This document shows, piece by piece, positions 22,898 to 34,744 of a stretch of 40,949 nucleotides of DNA. The DNA lies in NCBI GenBank assembly GCA_045837725.1, contig JBEWZL010000274.1, forward strand, positions 1 through 40,949, read 5' to 3'. This DNA is from Vermamoeba vermiformis. Taxonomy: Eukaryota; Tubulinea; Echinamoebida. How positions within the stretch are numbered: position 1 is the stretch's first letter; every line of letters starts with the position of its first letter. The notes below the pieces were generated by a model. The model did no database searches. It saw only the letters and a list, made by a program, of their open reading frames with translations, and was not told the origin of the DNA. A program made the translations under genes and the position numbers.

Positions 22898-25800
22898 TTA
22901 TTTAATATTCGACAGTCGTTGTACAAGAACGTTAATTGAAGGACGTTGTTTTGGTTCGTGTTGCCAGCAATCTTCAATCAGTTTCACCAACGATGCATCG
23001 ATATCGTGTCCATGAGGGAATGGAAGTCGATTGCCTGATTTGACGTGTTGTTCGATGTCTGAGTCCCATTTGAAATCTTTGAACGGCACTTGTTCGAACA
23101 ACACTGACCACATCAGCACTGCAAAACTGTAAACATCTGCACTCTTGTCAATGCGTGGATTGCGACCGAGTGCTTCTGGTGCCATGAATGCAATTGTACC
23201 AACGTTCTTTGTGATCGTTGTGGGGTCATCAGCGATGAACCGTGATGTGCCAAAGTCAGTCAGTTTCACATGCACTGCTGCTCTTGTCTCGAGTGAGAAC
23301 ACGAGAATGTTTTGAGGCTTGATGTCGCGATGAATCACTCCGTTCGAGTGAAGGAACTGCAATGCTTTGGCAGTCTCCAACAAGCACATCACTTTGAACT
23401 GAACTGACAGCGACTGTTTCTCCATCACACTTGCAAGACTGCCAAGAGGTGCGTACTCGATCACAATTGCCAAACTCTCTGTGACATTCGATGCACCAAC
23501 GAACTGAACAATGTTGGGATGTCGCAAGCTCTTCATCAGTGTCACTTCTCGCTCGAACTCGATCTTCATATCATCAGTCAGATATTGACTCAGAAGCTTC
23601 TTCACAGCTACTTCTTGACCTCGATACACTCCTCGCACAACTGAACCGAATCTACAACAAAGTGTCAGTCCGTGTCAAAGTGTCAAAGATGTCATTCCGT
23701 GTCAACTTACCCTCCACCTCCAAGGAACTCTCCACTCATTTCAATCTCTTCAAGATCGATCCACGTTGACATCTTGCTGTCAAGTTTGAACTCGATGGCT
23801 GAGTAGATCTTTTGTTGTTCGAGAACAACGATCAGAACCACTTTGCATCTCGTTGTCATTCTCATTCGCACTGACACTGTCACTGAGTGCGATTCACCTC
23901 CTTCAAGGTACAATGTCTCGGGCTCAACAGTCACTTCGTACTTGGGTGATTGAGGTGCGTAAATGTCAATCTTCGTTCCTGAGATGAGCTTCTCTGTCAA
24001 GATGGTCGACTTCTTGGTCTTCTTTGGTGTTCGCGATGATATTTGAAGCTCTTTGTTGAAGTTCATCTCGATATCAAGTGGCTCTCCTTTCTCAACGAAC
24101 TTCAGCTGTGAGGTATCGATATCGACAGGGAGACTGTCAAGTGACTTGTATGAGAAGTCTTCGCTTGGTTTCCATTGCCATGTTGTCTTGTTGATGATCG
24201 GCATCGATTCTTTCATCAACGAGTCAGTCTTTGCATTGGAGAGGAGTGCTGAGAGTTCAACTTCTTTGTCTTGGCTTTGATTCAGTTTCTTGCGTTGCAG
24301 CACGACGACGACAATGAACACTGCAACACCCAAGAACACACCAATGACCAACAACACAACACCGTAAACTGGAAGTGGTGACACTTGTTCGAAACTGAAT
24401 CTGCGTGACTCGATGAGACTGTTGCCACATGTTGCAACAACGTAGTATTGATACGTGGCCATTGAAGGTGACAACTCGACTGAGAATGTGCTGCTTCGTG
24501 TTTCTGCTTGTGTCACATTCACTCCGTTAACATACCACACATGACTCGTGCAGGTTTGTTCCAGGATATCTACACTCAGCTCCACGGTTGTATTGGAGAA
24601 CCATGTTGGTGGAGTCGTTGATGGAAGTGGTCCTCTGATCACTGAGTCAAGTTCGAGCATCTTCACTCTTGCACACGATTGTGTCTGGCCTGATGGATTG
24701 GATGCGTACGCACACACCAACGCGCGAGTGTTGCACGGCATGTGACTGGTTGATATGCTTAAAGTGGGAGAGGAGTTGGTATCAACTGTCACTCCGTCAA
24801 TGGTCCACGTGTACTCCACAGCCACGCCATTGGCTTCAATCGGAAGCTCCTCCACACGATCACACAAGGCTACAGAGTCTTTCAATGGAACACTGAACAT
24901 TGGCACATCGTGAACTGTCAGTCTCGCTTGGTGAACAATGTGAAAGTTGCAATGATCGAGCATGTCAACACGATACATTCCGTCTGAGTGCATTGTCACA
25001 TTGTCGAGGATCAGTGCGGGATTGCCATCTTGAATGGCTTGCCCTTCGTGGGTCCATTGATATCGTAGTGGAGGACCTGCAGTGGTCACTGTGAGGTTGG
25101 TTGATTGGCCAATGAATAGCTCCTTGCCGTTGAACCCTTCGAGCAAGGTCGATAACGGCATTACGTAAGGTGTCGTGCGTTCTACGTTGACAAAAAGATA
25201 GTTCGAAACTGTGCCAATCAACGAGTCAATAGATGGTAACGTAAGGAAGGTCCAGTCTCCTGTTGTAACTTCGTAGATTGTGACGGTGACGATGCCTACG
25301 CCAGGCGGATGTGATTGTACAATAAGCTTCGAGCCCAAAGTGGTCATTGTAGCTAAGTCGGAGACTGGGAAAGGAAGTGTTGTGATGGCGCCAGTCTTGA
25401 CATCGACTGCATCGATTGTAATTGACCGGCCAATGAATAGTTTGTCGCCAATTGCTGCTAGTATCACTCTGTTTGAGTACAATGTGCGAGGCAGCACAAC
25501 AGATCTCCACGTAAGGCTAGTTGTGTCGAACAACTCCACGGGTTGAGTCTGCGTCAAGCTCAGTCCTGTAAAGGCTGCGTAGTTGCCAACCACTGCCATT
25601 TGTAGTCTTGACATAGGTGCTGCGAATTGGTGTGTTCTGATGTTGCTACTCCGAACATCAATCGTGTACGCCAAGTCTCCGTCCATTCGCGTTGCAAAAA
25701 GAACGTAATTAGCCGCATGAATCGAAGTCCATTGTCCATTAATGGGAAACTCGCGCAACGCTCTTCTTTCCACAACGTCGTATAGAACAACGCTGGATGA

Positions 25801-27406
25801 AGCTAGCACGGCCAAAATATTGTCCTTGTACAGGGTGGCGTGTAGTGCGGCAAGAGGCACTGTGGTTAAACTGTTTTCATTGATATCGAACAAATGAATG
25901 GTAAGCGTGGCCAGACCCTGTGTCACGCTCATAAAGGCCACTAAATCTCCAAAAGCTACGGCAGCTTGGACTGTGTTAATGGGCAAGTCTATGATGTCCA
26001 CGCTCTGACTATCAAAGTCGTATAAAAAAACTGAAACTTGTCCAATGAACTGCGATACATAGGCGAGCTTGTGTTCCATTAGAACGTAAATAGGATTCTG
26101 GCTACGAAATCTGTCTCCAGCTGCTGGGTGCACTGCCAAACTTCTCGAGTTGAAGTCGTACGTGGTGATGCTTGGCTCTTGAAAGAAGAATATAACGTCG
26201 CGCGATATGAAAGTGGCACGTGTCGAGAGTGTCAGAAGCGGCGTAAGTGTATAGCGTGTGTTGAACACGGAAAATTGTCCGTTGTCAAGTCTCGCGAATA
26301 TCATTCCGTTTGCAGCAGCTGACATATCAAAATTGGTATTCAGCGGCAAGTTGTGCTGTATTTCCAATTCCAAGAACGGATCAATGATGGTGTAACCTGA
26401 GCCAATCCGATAAATCTTCTGATTTATAACGACTGTCGCTGTCGCACTGCGTGCTCTACTTTGTCGATACATGTAGGTGATGGTGTTGCCGGTTGTTGTT
26501 GAATAAAGAACGGCTCGCCTTGGTCCAAGAAAATAAACAAATCCATCCGAATAAATGACTTGAAGTGTTGCAGCCACGTTCATGACCACATCCGATATTG
26601 TCAGGGTCTCCAAGTCAACAATATAGATCATATCGCCAGTTCTTGTAATTAAAAATGCGTGAGTTTCGTTGGTCGCTCCTACATAATATGGATTTATGGA
26701 TCTTGTTTCTAGCGGTGTAAACTCCAACGTTGTTAAATCAAGTAGTAACGGTGGTACTATTGGTGTAGTTTCGTGAGCATTTCCAAATATGATCGCCTTG
26801 GACTGTCCCATAATGACTCTATTATATCGATATTGTTCAGGGATTAGAATGCTTGTCAAGCTGTCACTGTTCAGATCGTAGATCTCAATAACTCTGCTAT
26901 CAACATTAGATTCGCCTATTCCTCCGACAAATATTATTTTTGAGCCAGATGAGTCAGCTGAAATACGCCTTCGTGGTTGAGTGAGGTTGAAATGGGTCCA
27001 TTCACGGGTGGAAGTGTCAAACACGGCCCCCTCAGAAGAGAGTTTGTTGTTGCCATCTATTCCACCAGCGAATAATACTTTATCTCCTGATGCAACCAGT
27101 GTTATCTCTCTTCTTTGATTTGGTAGTGACAAGGGTAAAAAGCAACCTAAAAATTACCAGATGAGCTACTCCGATCGCAATAATTAGGAATCGCCGATAC
27201 AAATTTGCTGTGCCTTTAAATAAATAATTTGCAAATAATCCAGGGGTCACAAAATTATCGAATCCATTTTTTTGTTTGGATCTGCTTACCACTCGACAAA
27301 GGCAACAATAATAAACATGCCACTACGAATATTATTATAGTGTCGCCTAAAAGTATATTATAATTAGAAGCTCCAGTTTAACTTCACACCGTCACTGACC
27401 TGTCAT
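22898..27406 (-). CDS. Kelch-Ig-TM-TKL receptor kinase 2
   Basis: Minus-strand exons 27400-27406, 27290-27346, 23711-27146 and 22898-23651 total 4254 bases, or 1417 residues. Exon 1 encodes only ATGACAG. Exon 2 gives the signal peptide core (DTIIIFVVACLLLLPLSSG). Propeller repeats begin with VLFAGG and continue to about residue 690, mostly diverged. An Ig-like domain starts near 697 (RYQWTHEGQAIQDG, then NVTMHSDGMYRVDM), and a second follows. The membrane helix is near 947-971 with QRKK after it. The cytoplasmic beta-rich module spans about 1010-1160. The kinase begins with GGGGFG. Lys1184, HRD 1274-1276 and DFG from 1299 are all present. Exon number, phases and the Gly-loop intron match receptor kinase 1, so the two are duplicates that have diverged strongly in the ectodomain. 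The gene starts 142 bases past the PFK stop codon. Confidence 0.9.
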
Positions 27407-27548
27407 CCTGCAGCTTTGACTTTTATCAATAATAATATGTCTCGCATATGTACGACATCTAATACGGTTGCTTTGGTGTTGTAGAAATCTTAATAAAAAT
27501 GATTTGTATTTTTTGGTCTAATTTTTTCCTTCCCAGTGCCAGTACTAT

Positions 27549-30500
27549 TTATTTGCTTTCCTCTTTTGGTTTGGCAACGATATTATCATTTGCTGTAGTT
27601 GCAGCCTTTTCGTCATTTTGCGCCAGTTGAGCCAAATTGACGTGCGCCAAAAGATTAGCCGAAGTGCTCTGATGGTGATGATAAGCCGCGTCGTTCATCG
27701 AAGGAATAGGTGCTTTGTCAGGGTGCACCGTTTTCAAATGGAAACTAAACGGTCTGTACGAGGCATCATCTTGCGGTCGAGATCTGCATTGAGATTCAGT
27801 TAGCAGCTGCTAATTGCACTTGCTTAAGCTCGGGTGACTTACCTCATCAAGTCGACGACGGGGATAAGATGCTCCCATCGTTGTTTCTTGGGCACACGAC
27901 GCTTGAAGTCCATATTCGGAATCAGATCTGCGAACGGAATAAACTCGAAATCACCTCCGTTGATGCCAATTGCGCCAAACAACTCTTTGCCCGACTTGAA
28001 ATATTCGTCCATTTTATCGACAGCGTATTGGGCAAACTCAGCGCCACGAAGGCGGTCCATTGGCGAAGGCGAATAGCCCTAGTTAATGTTAGAACATATG
28101 AAATCCGTGAATGACACGCACCTGTTGCAAGTGACCAAGGATAGTGTGACGCACGTCAAAGAAGCCTTTGCCCTCTTCAGTAAAGATTTTCGACAAGATG
28201 TCAGTTGTGTAAGTCTCGCTCGCCCTCTCGCTGTTAATGACCAAGCTCGTCGTCTTGCACATTTTGAATCTCTTTTTCATGCGGTCGACGTCATCAGCCA
28301 ATTGTCGTAGAGTAATGCCGTGTTCAGGAGTGTAACATAACTGTGCACCACCAGCGATGGAGCCACAAATGCCCAAATAGCCGCAGTTGCCACCCATGAC
28401 TTCCATAATGAAGACACGAGCACGCGATGCCACGGCACTCAGCTTGACTTTATCGGCACTCTAGTGATGGTGGTCAATGCTGCGTTGATATAAAATGATA
28501 AGGCTTACTTCGACAATGCAGTTCAAGGCTGTGTCAGATCCGATAGACACGTCAGTTCCCGGCACGTTGTTGCTGACAGTAGCAGGAACGCAAATGATGG
28601 GAATGTTGAATTCAGGGTACTTCTCTTTGTTCTTGTGAAGGGCAATGGCTGCAGCATAACCTTCCCAACCACCGATAAGCAGCATTCCCTATCAAAGTAT
28701 TAGCCAACCGAAGACTGTATATCTTCCGGCTTACCTTTATCTCGTATTGCTTGAAGCACTTGGCAATCTTTTCAAACTCCTCGTCTGTGCTTGGGATAGT
28801 CCTGTTTGTACCTAACAAAGAGCCACCAATGTTTGACCAGCTATTCGAAGTTGGGATCAGATGTGGTGCACGTGCTATTTTTGGAACTTACCCGTTCACA
28901 CTGAGCCATTGAAGCTCTTCAGGCGCGTCACCTCCATCGAGGATATCTTTAATTCCGTTGTAGAGAGCCATCGGTCGGTAACCCTTGTTGATCAGCATTC
29001 TCGTAGCACAACGAACGGCGCTGTTCATGCCGGGCGCAGGAGCTCCAATGTGGGTGATAGCAATTGCAGGTTTCTAAATGCAATTAGCTATATACTATAT
29101 AATAAGAGCGTGGCGTACCTTGACAGAATCAGGCAAAATGACCGGAGCAGATCGAGTCAAAACAAAAAGCGTCTTCAAAGCATTGTTGAATACTGGTCCG
29201 CGTAGCTGCATAGCCTTCTCGTATTCTCCGTCGCGAATTGCCTGGCCAATTGATTGAGTCTACATAACGAACCGTTAGAGCTCATCCGGAAGATCTTCGT
29301 CGATCCATAAAAAAAGATTAACAAGCTGTTTAGCTAGAGCCCTCGAGACAAAAAATCGAAGGAATAAAAGCAAAAAAGAGAAGAGCACAACACCTCCGAT
29401 TCCCAGGTAGTCTCCTACCCCAGTACTAAGAAGGCCTGAATAAGCTTAACTTCGCTGATCGGACGGGAAGCGGTGCATTCTTGTTAGTGTGGTCGTACCC
29501 GAGAGCGACTGCAACATCGTGTTCGGGTCACTACTTGCGACCATTGGGTCGTGTTCTTACCATTTTTACGGCCTCCATCAAGTTGGATCGCACGACCTTG
29601 GATCCGCGAATACCAATCAACGTGTGTTGAAAGCCTGGTTTAGCGTCCAATATGGCTTCAACTGCCTCCATGCCCATTTGAGTGCTCTATGTGCCTCATT
29701 AATACTTGACCACTATTATGCCTATTATTACGTACCAACAGTCTGTCGTAGAAACATGGAGTGCCACCGCGCTGGATGTGACCCAAAATTGTGACACGTG
29801 CTTCCATCTTCAAATCTCCTTCAATAACGTCCTTCACTTCATTGGCTGTGATGATCTTTCCTTTCGTGTCACGTGCTCCTTCAGCGATGATAATGACGCT
29901 CATTCGCTTGCCGCGGTCACGGCCCTTCTGAACTGATTTGCACATCTTTTCTTTCCACGTCTCGTCGTTAGGGAACTCGGGCACGAGGACGTAATCACTG
30001 CCTGTGGCCAAACAAGCTGCAATAGCCTTAGATCTAGTCAGTCAAACACGCGCACTAACGCATGCATAAAAGTACTCACCAAATAACCACAATCGCGGCC
30101 CATAACTTCTACGACGAATGTGCGTTGATGTGAAGCAGCGGTAGTCATCAATGAGTCAATGCACTCGATAATTCGATGCAAGGCTGACGCTGCACCGATC
30201 GTCATATCTGTGCCCCACATGTCATTGTCAATTGAGCCAACCATACCAACTACATAGAAATTCTTTTGGTGTTCCTGCAAATATTACGAGCGTCAATTTC
30301 GTTTCGTCAATTACGCTACGCTGTGCGGATATCCGCACAAAGAAATATCACTTAAAACCACTCATTAATTTTGAACATTAGGCCTTCGGCTCTATGTTTA
30401 GTTTGCTTATTGTATTATATTTTGTTACTTACGTAGGAATATTTGGAAATTTTTCCTTCTTTGTACAATTCTTCGACGTACTCGGGCCATTCTCGACTCA

Positions 30501-31090
30501 AAATATCCGCGCCAGTCAAGCTGCCGTCACCACCAATGCACACTAAGCGGTCAATGCCAATTTCGAGTAAATTTTGTGCTGCTTTTTTGCGTCCTTCTCG
30601 TGTTCTAAATTCAGGGCAGCGAGACGTGCCAATCATCGTGCCTCCCTGAAGAAAATTTTTCAATTTTAGTTCCAGCGCGAGGACTATATTTGGTAAATTT
30701 GTAATGTCAAACACTCACTTTTTCTAAAAAGCCCGAGACATCGTCCCACATAAGCCGTCTAATGAAAGATCCACCGGATACCATGCCATTGTACCCTTCA
30801 AAAATTGCGTACGGCTCAGCGCCTTGAAATATTATTAGTACATATAATATTGGCAATATAGCGAAATAGCTGTCGATTATTATTGTATTTTACGAATATT
30901 TTCAAAAATTTTAGTTGGACTGGTCTTCAATCGCTTAGATACGACGTGCAAACGTACCTGACAATATTCCTCGACGAACAATAGCACGGACTGCTGCATT
31001 CATGCCAGAGCAATCGCCTCCGCTCGTCATAAAGCAAAACCGGATGGGTGGCTTCACCGACCCATCAGTGGCTTGTTGTTGCTGTGCCAT
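27549..31090 (-). CDS. PFK: ATP-dependent 6-phosphofructokinase, two-half eukaryotic type
   Basis: Thirteen exons on the minus strand: 30958-31090, 30720-30822, 30433-30645, 30080-30274, 29736-30026, 29561-29686, 29119-29259, 28892-29073, 28735-28840, 28509-28688, 28122-28460, 27843-28078 and 27549-27783. About 826 residues, near the size of Dictyostelium and animal PFK. It phosphorylates fructose 6-phosphate in glycolysis. The N-half is catalytic: GGDCSGMN (24-31), GGDGSLTGA (from 117), SIDND (164-168, catalytic Asp166) and MGRDCGYL. The C-half is the regulatory duplicate: [41 protein letters not shown] and MGGNCGYL. The tail is Ala/Asn/His-rich. At intron 30646-30719 a strict GT-AG splice is one base out of frame (sum 2480). 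Protein similarity needs a Lys codon there, so a one-base sequence error or odd splice is suspected. Intron 29260-29560 hosts a 5S rRNA gene. Confidence 0.93.
29383..29500 (-). rRNA. 5S ribosomal RNA, nested in a PFK intron
   Basis: A 118-base gene on the minus strand. The 5' end GGGTACGAC pairs with the 3' end GTTGTGCTC as helix I (9 bp with wobble pairs). The conserved core includes CACCGCTTCCCGTCCGATCA, GCGAAGTTAAGC (internal control box A) and TTAGTACTGGGGTAGGAGAC (box C region). It closely resembles amoebal 5S. A T6 run (29377-29372 on the minus strand) follows as a Pol III terminator. It lies wholly inside PFK intron 29260-29560, in the same orientation as PFK. Confidence 0.94.
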
Positions 31091-31282
31091 CGTAAAGATA
31101 TGAGTACTAATATCTTACTACAATGTGTTAATAAATTTTAAATGATAATTGTCGGTCTCAAAATTAATTTTACCGTTTTAGAAGTCGCGGCTTAACTGGA
31201 TCGTGACTTAATTGTTGGTAACGTGAAAAACGAGTTTTGTGGTACTTGTGTGTATAATAAGAAGTAGTGAACCACATATAAA
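31091..31282. promoter_or_regulatory. Divergent promoter region, PFK / eIF3i
   Basis: A 192-base AT-rich gap between two outward-facing, presumably highly expressed housekeeping genes. No named motif was seen. Confidence 0.45.
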
Positions 31283-32952
31283 ATGGTATTTATCGTAGAA
31301 TAATTAATTTGGCCGAGTAGCATAATTGTCGAAGATAATCTGTGTGGATTTTAGATTCGACTGTTTTAGTCAATAATCTGTGCAACGATTAATTAGATTG
31401 TATTATAGATTCGCCCTCTCTTATTAAAAGGTCACGAGAAGTCGATCACTCAAATCGCTTACAACCGCGAAGGAGATTTGCTGTTCTCAGCTAGCAGAGC
31501 CGAGTTTATCACCGTATGGTGGGCTGACAATGGTGAACGTATTGGTACTTATCACGGTCACAATGGTGCTGTTTGGTTCCTTGATGTTTCTCGTATCCTT
31601 TTATTCCAACCATTTTATTAAGATCGAAAAATTACAATAATTATTATATTTTTTCCTTGACCTTCTAAAATTACAGAGGATTCAAAGAGACTGTTGACTT
31701 GCTCAGCAGATAGCAGTGCTAAAATTTGGAACGTTGAAAATGGCAGAGAACTTGCTCACTTCCCTCACCGGTAAGATCCGATCTGAAAATTTTCTCTGCT
31801 CGTTATAATTCACCAATGCCTCGATGCTTATATTTTCGAATATATAGATACCCTGTAAGAAGCTGCGGTTGGGGTCATGGAGCAAAAATGTTTTTGACAG
31901 CGACAGATCAAGTCATGGGTGCTACTCCCGTGATCAGTCTTTTCAAAGTTGCTGATGATCCTCGAGATCGTAAGTGTTATTTTATATAATTATTTAGTAA
32001 GATCAACGTGTATTAATGCGGCACTTAAAGAAAACGACACTCCCATCCGCGAAATTCCTGGCCCTGGTTTGCACAAGATCTACCACGCTGTTTTTGGCCC
32101 TAACAACGAGACTATTTATACTTGCAACGAAGACGGTACTATCAGAGTTTACGACACTGAGGTAAGGCTTTCATTTTCGTAAACTGGATCCACTCATTCG
32201 ATAAAATTTCCTCGTTTGCATTTTCACTAACAAATTGATAATACATAGACCGGCAAACAAACCAACGTTGTTACCGTGCACAAGAAGGCCGTGAACAGAA
32301 TGCAATTCGACAAATACCAATTAACTTTCATTACCGCTAGCAGAGACGGTACTGCTCGTTTGTTTGACACTAAGAGCTTGCAAAATTTGAAGACTTACGA
32401 CGCTGGTCGACCTGTCAACGCTGCTAGCATGTCATCGATTAAGGACCACGTAAGTACCTCACTTTGACACGCAGCGTAACCATTCATAATTCACTGAACA
32501 AATCGCCGTACCTCAATAATTATCAACACTGCCACCTATAATATTATTATGCCTATACGATATTGTTAATTATATTAGTTATTGAGTGAGGATATCGAAA
32601 AGTTGCGAGTGCGCGTGGATCTAGTTCTAACGAAATTTTGTTGTAGATTATTCTTGGAGGAGGAGAAGCAGCTATTAATGTAACCTTGACCAAGTTGGAC
32701 ACTACTCAATTCAAGACTCGATTCTTCCACAAGATCTACGAAACTGAATTGGGCTCATTGATGGGTCACTTCGGTCCTGTCAACGCTTTGACATTCAGTC
32801 CTGACGGCAAGGGCTTTGCTTCAGGAGGAGAAGACGGTTACGTCAGATTGCATCACTTTGACCAGAGCTACTACGAGCCTGATGACGACGAGACTTGGAG
32901 CCCTGCTCGCGAGATGAACTTTGGTACCACCATTAACAATAAGGACGCTTAA
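31283..32952 (+). CDS. EIF3I: Translation initiation factor eIF3 subunit i
   Basis: Exons 31283-31285, 31409-31592, 31677-31770, 31848-31969, 32031-32161, 32249-32449 and 32647-32952 total 1041 bases, or 346 residues; human eIF3i is 325. This seven-bladed WD40 protein joins the b-g-i module of eIF3 on the 40S ribosome. The start [20 protein letters not shown] matches human MKPILLQGHERSITQIKYN closely. Later blades include [46 protein letters not shown] and [14 protein letters not shown]. Exon 1 consists of the start codon alone, with a donor (gtattt) directly after it. The C-terminus extends about 20 residues past the last blade. It is convergent with the polyprenol-kinase-like gene (258-base gap, nothing recognised in it). 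Confidence 0.95.
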
Positions 32953-33210
32953 GAACCTCCTTATTAATTGAAAAGAAAACGAGTGGTAATTTTTGAGGTT
33001 TATTTTACTGCTTGTTTTCGAAATAGTATGAAGATCTAAAACCTTAATGAGCGATTTTGTTTGACTAAAACTAATATAAATAAAATTCCATGCGATTAAA
33101 AATGAACACTAGGGTTTAAATATTAAACAAATTTTTTCTATTTTATTTTACACGTTCGCTCTTGAATTTTGTTTTTTTTTTCTCGATCCAGTTGGCACTT
33201 TGCACGGGTC

Positions 33211-34520
33211 TTAATTATAACCCAATAAATAATACATTCCAACTGACCCGAAGAATACAGTTACGTTGTCCCACTCTTTGATGGGCAATGATTCAATGAA
33301 TGTAGCGACAGCTGTCACGATCACTAGACTGAACACAAAGTGCGTGGGCACAACGACGAGAGATCCGTTCGAGACAAAGTACCACACGAAGAGGATGGAG
33401 CCAACTATAGAGAATACGAAGAAAGTTATTGTGCCCAGCCATGTCTTCGACTGTTTCGAACAAAGGGTTAGAATTGGGATCGGATCGGATCCGAACAAAA
33501 AGCTAGATGCGGGGTTTAATTGGCAATGAATTACTCCTAATATTTATAAATATATCGGCAGTTTTTTTATGGATAAAATTGTTTAATCTCAACTCAAAAG
33601 AAAGCTCGGGACTTACTTTGTTATGAGGCAATTTAGCGACGCCGTATCTTTGACCAATCAAACCTAATTGAGCGACGAATAGGTTAATAATAGATTAATA
33701 ATATTGGTTATTATATTCTATACTATCGTACCTGCAAAACCATCGCCAATGCAAAGTAAAATCAACGCTGTTATTCCGACCACAGATTTTTTCCAATACC
33801 AAATCGCGCTGCACGAAGAATTCAGTATAAAGGTTGTATTAAAATATAATTATATTGAATATACCTAATGACGTGAATAACACCGTAAGAGAACGGCCCA
33901 TACAAAAGTTCGCGAGGCGATCCACTTCTGCTCATCGAGCGAACGGCATCATCGTCCTATAATATTGTAATATGAATCAATTACTGTTTATAAATAAATT
34001 TAATTACGAATTAAATCGAATAAAGAGCTTTGACTCTTGCGCTAACAGTCACTTTGGCTTACCTCAATAATACCGAGACCAATTAAGCCGAATTTAATAG
34101 TAATAACACCTATACATTTATAATTAATTTTCTTTGCTTTAATTCGAAGCACATCTAACGAAGACTTACCGGGAACCAAAGCAGCGAACAAAGTCGACCG
34201 CAAATCGTCTTCAAACATTGGCCAACAAAGCATAAATATTGGTCCTGTAAATATATGCACCTGTATAATAAACGATCAATGGACTGTAGATAAAATTAAG
34301 GACGAAGATCCCAACAAATTACAAAAAAATTCCTCGTGCGTAATTATGTTCGATATAAGTATACTATAATTTTCTAAGTAATATATGTTACGGATATAAT
34401 ATTTACCCATTTTCTTGACGTTTTGGATGAGCAAATATTTTTCGCGGCGAGCAGTTCAGTTAACTTCAGCCAAGAGACGCATATCACTAAAGTGATCGAA
34501 GTGGCTAGTGCTGGGTGCAT
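33211..34520 (-). CDS. Phytol/farnesol-kinase-like CTP-dependent membrane kinase
   Basis: Minus-strand exons 34407-34520, 34170-34260, 34063-34109, 33865-33956, 33732-33808, 33617-33663 and 33211-33450 total 708 bases, or 235 residues. The family (plant VTE5/FOLK, related to dolichol kinase and yeast Dgk1) phosphorylates isoprenoid or lipid alcohols in membranes. Supporting segments are RKWVHIFTGPIFMLCWPMF, LLCIGDGFAGLIGQRYG, KLPHNKSKTWLGTITFF and VATFIESLPIKEWDNVTV, each matching conserved blocks of VTE5. About six hydrophobic helices are visible. In the absence of a plastid, a farnesol or similar prenol is a more likely substrate than phytol; this is inference. It is divergent from Nudix copy 2. 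Confidence 0.87.
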
Positions 34521-34744
34521 TGTGCTACCGTTTTCAAAATAAATTAATTAATTCAGTATCGCCATTCAAAAAAAGTCCTCGGAACAACAGCCACGCCGTA
34601 AATTAAATCTCCGCTATTGCTCCATTTGTTCCACTACCGGAGATTAACAATATTTTACTTGTATATATTTGATTACATCCAGTACGCATAAGATCGAGAA
34701 TCAGATAGTGCTAGAATCATAGATCGAATTTTCAATATTGAATC
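34521..34744. promoter_or_regulatory. Divergent promoter at the inner edge of the right repeat arm
   Basis: A 224-base gap between the prenol-kinase-like gene and Nudix copy 2. Similarity to the left arm stops only about 10-25 bases upstream of the Nudix ATG. The two Nudix copies therefore have different promoters. Confidence 0.45.
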
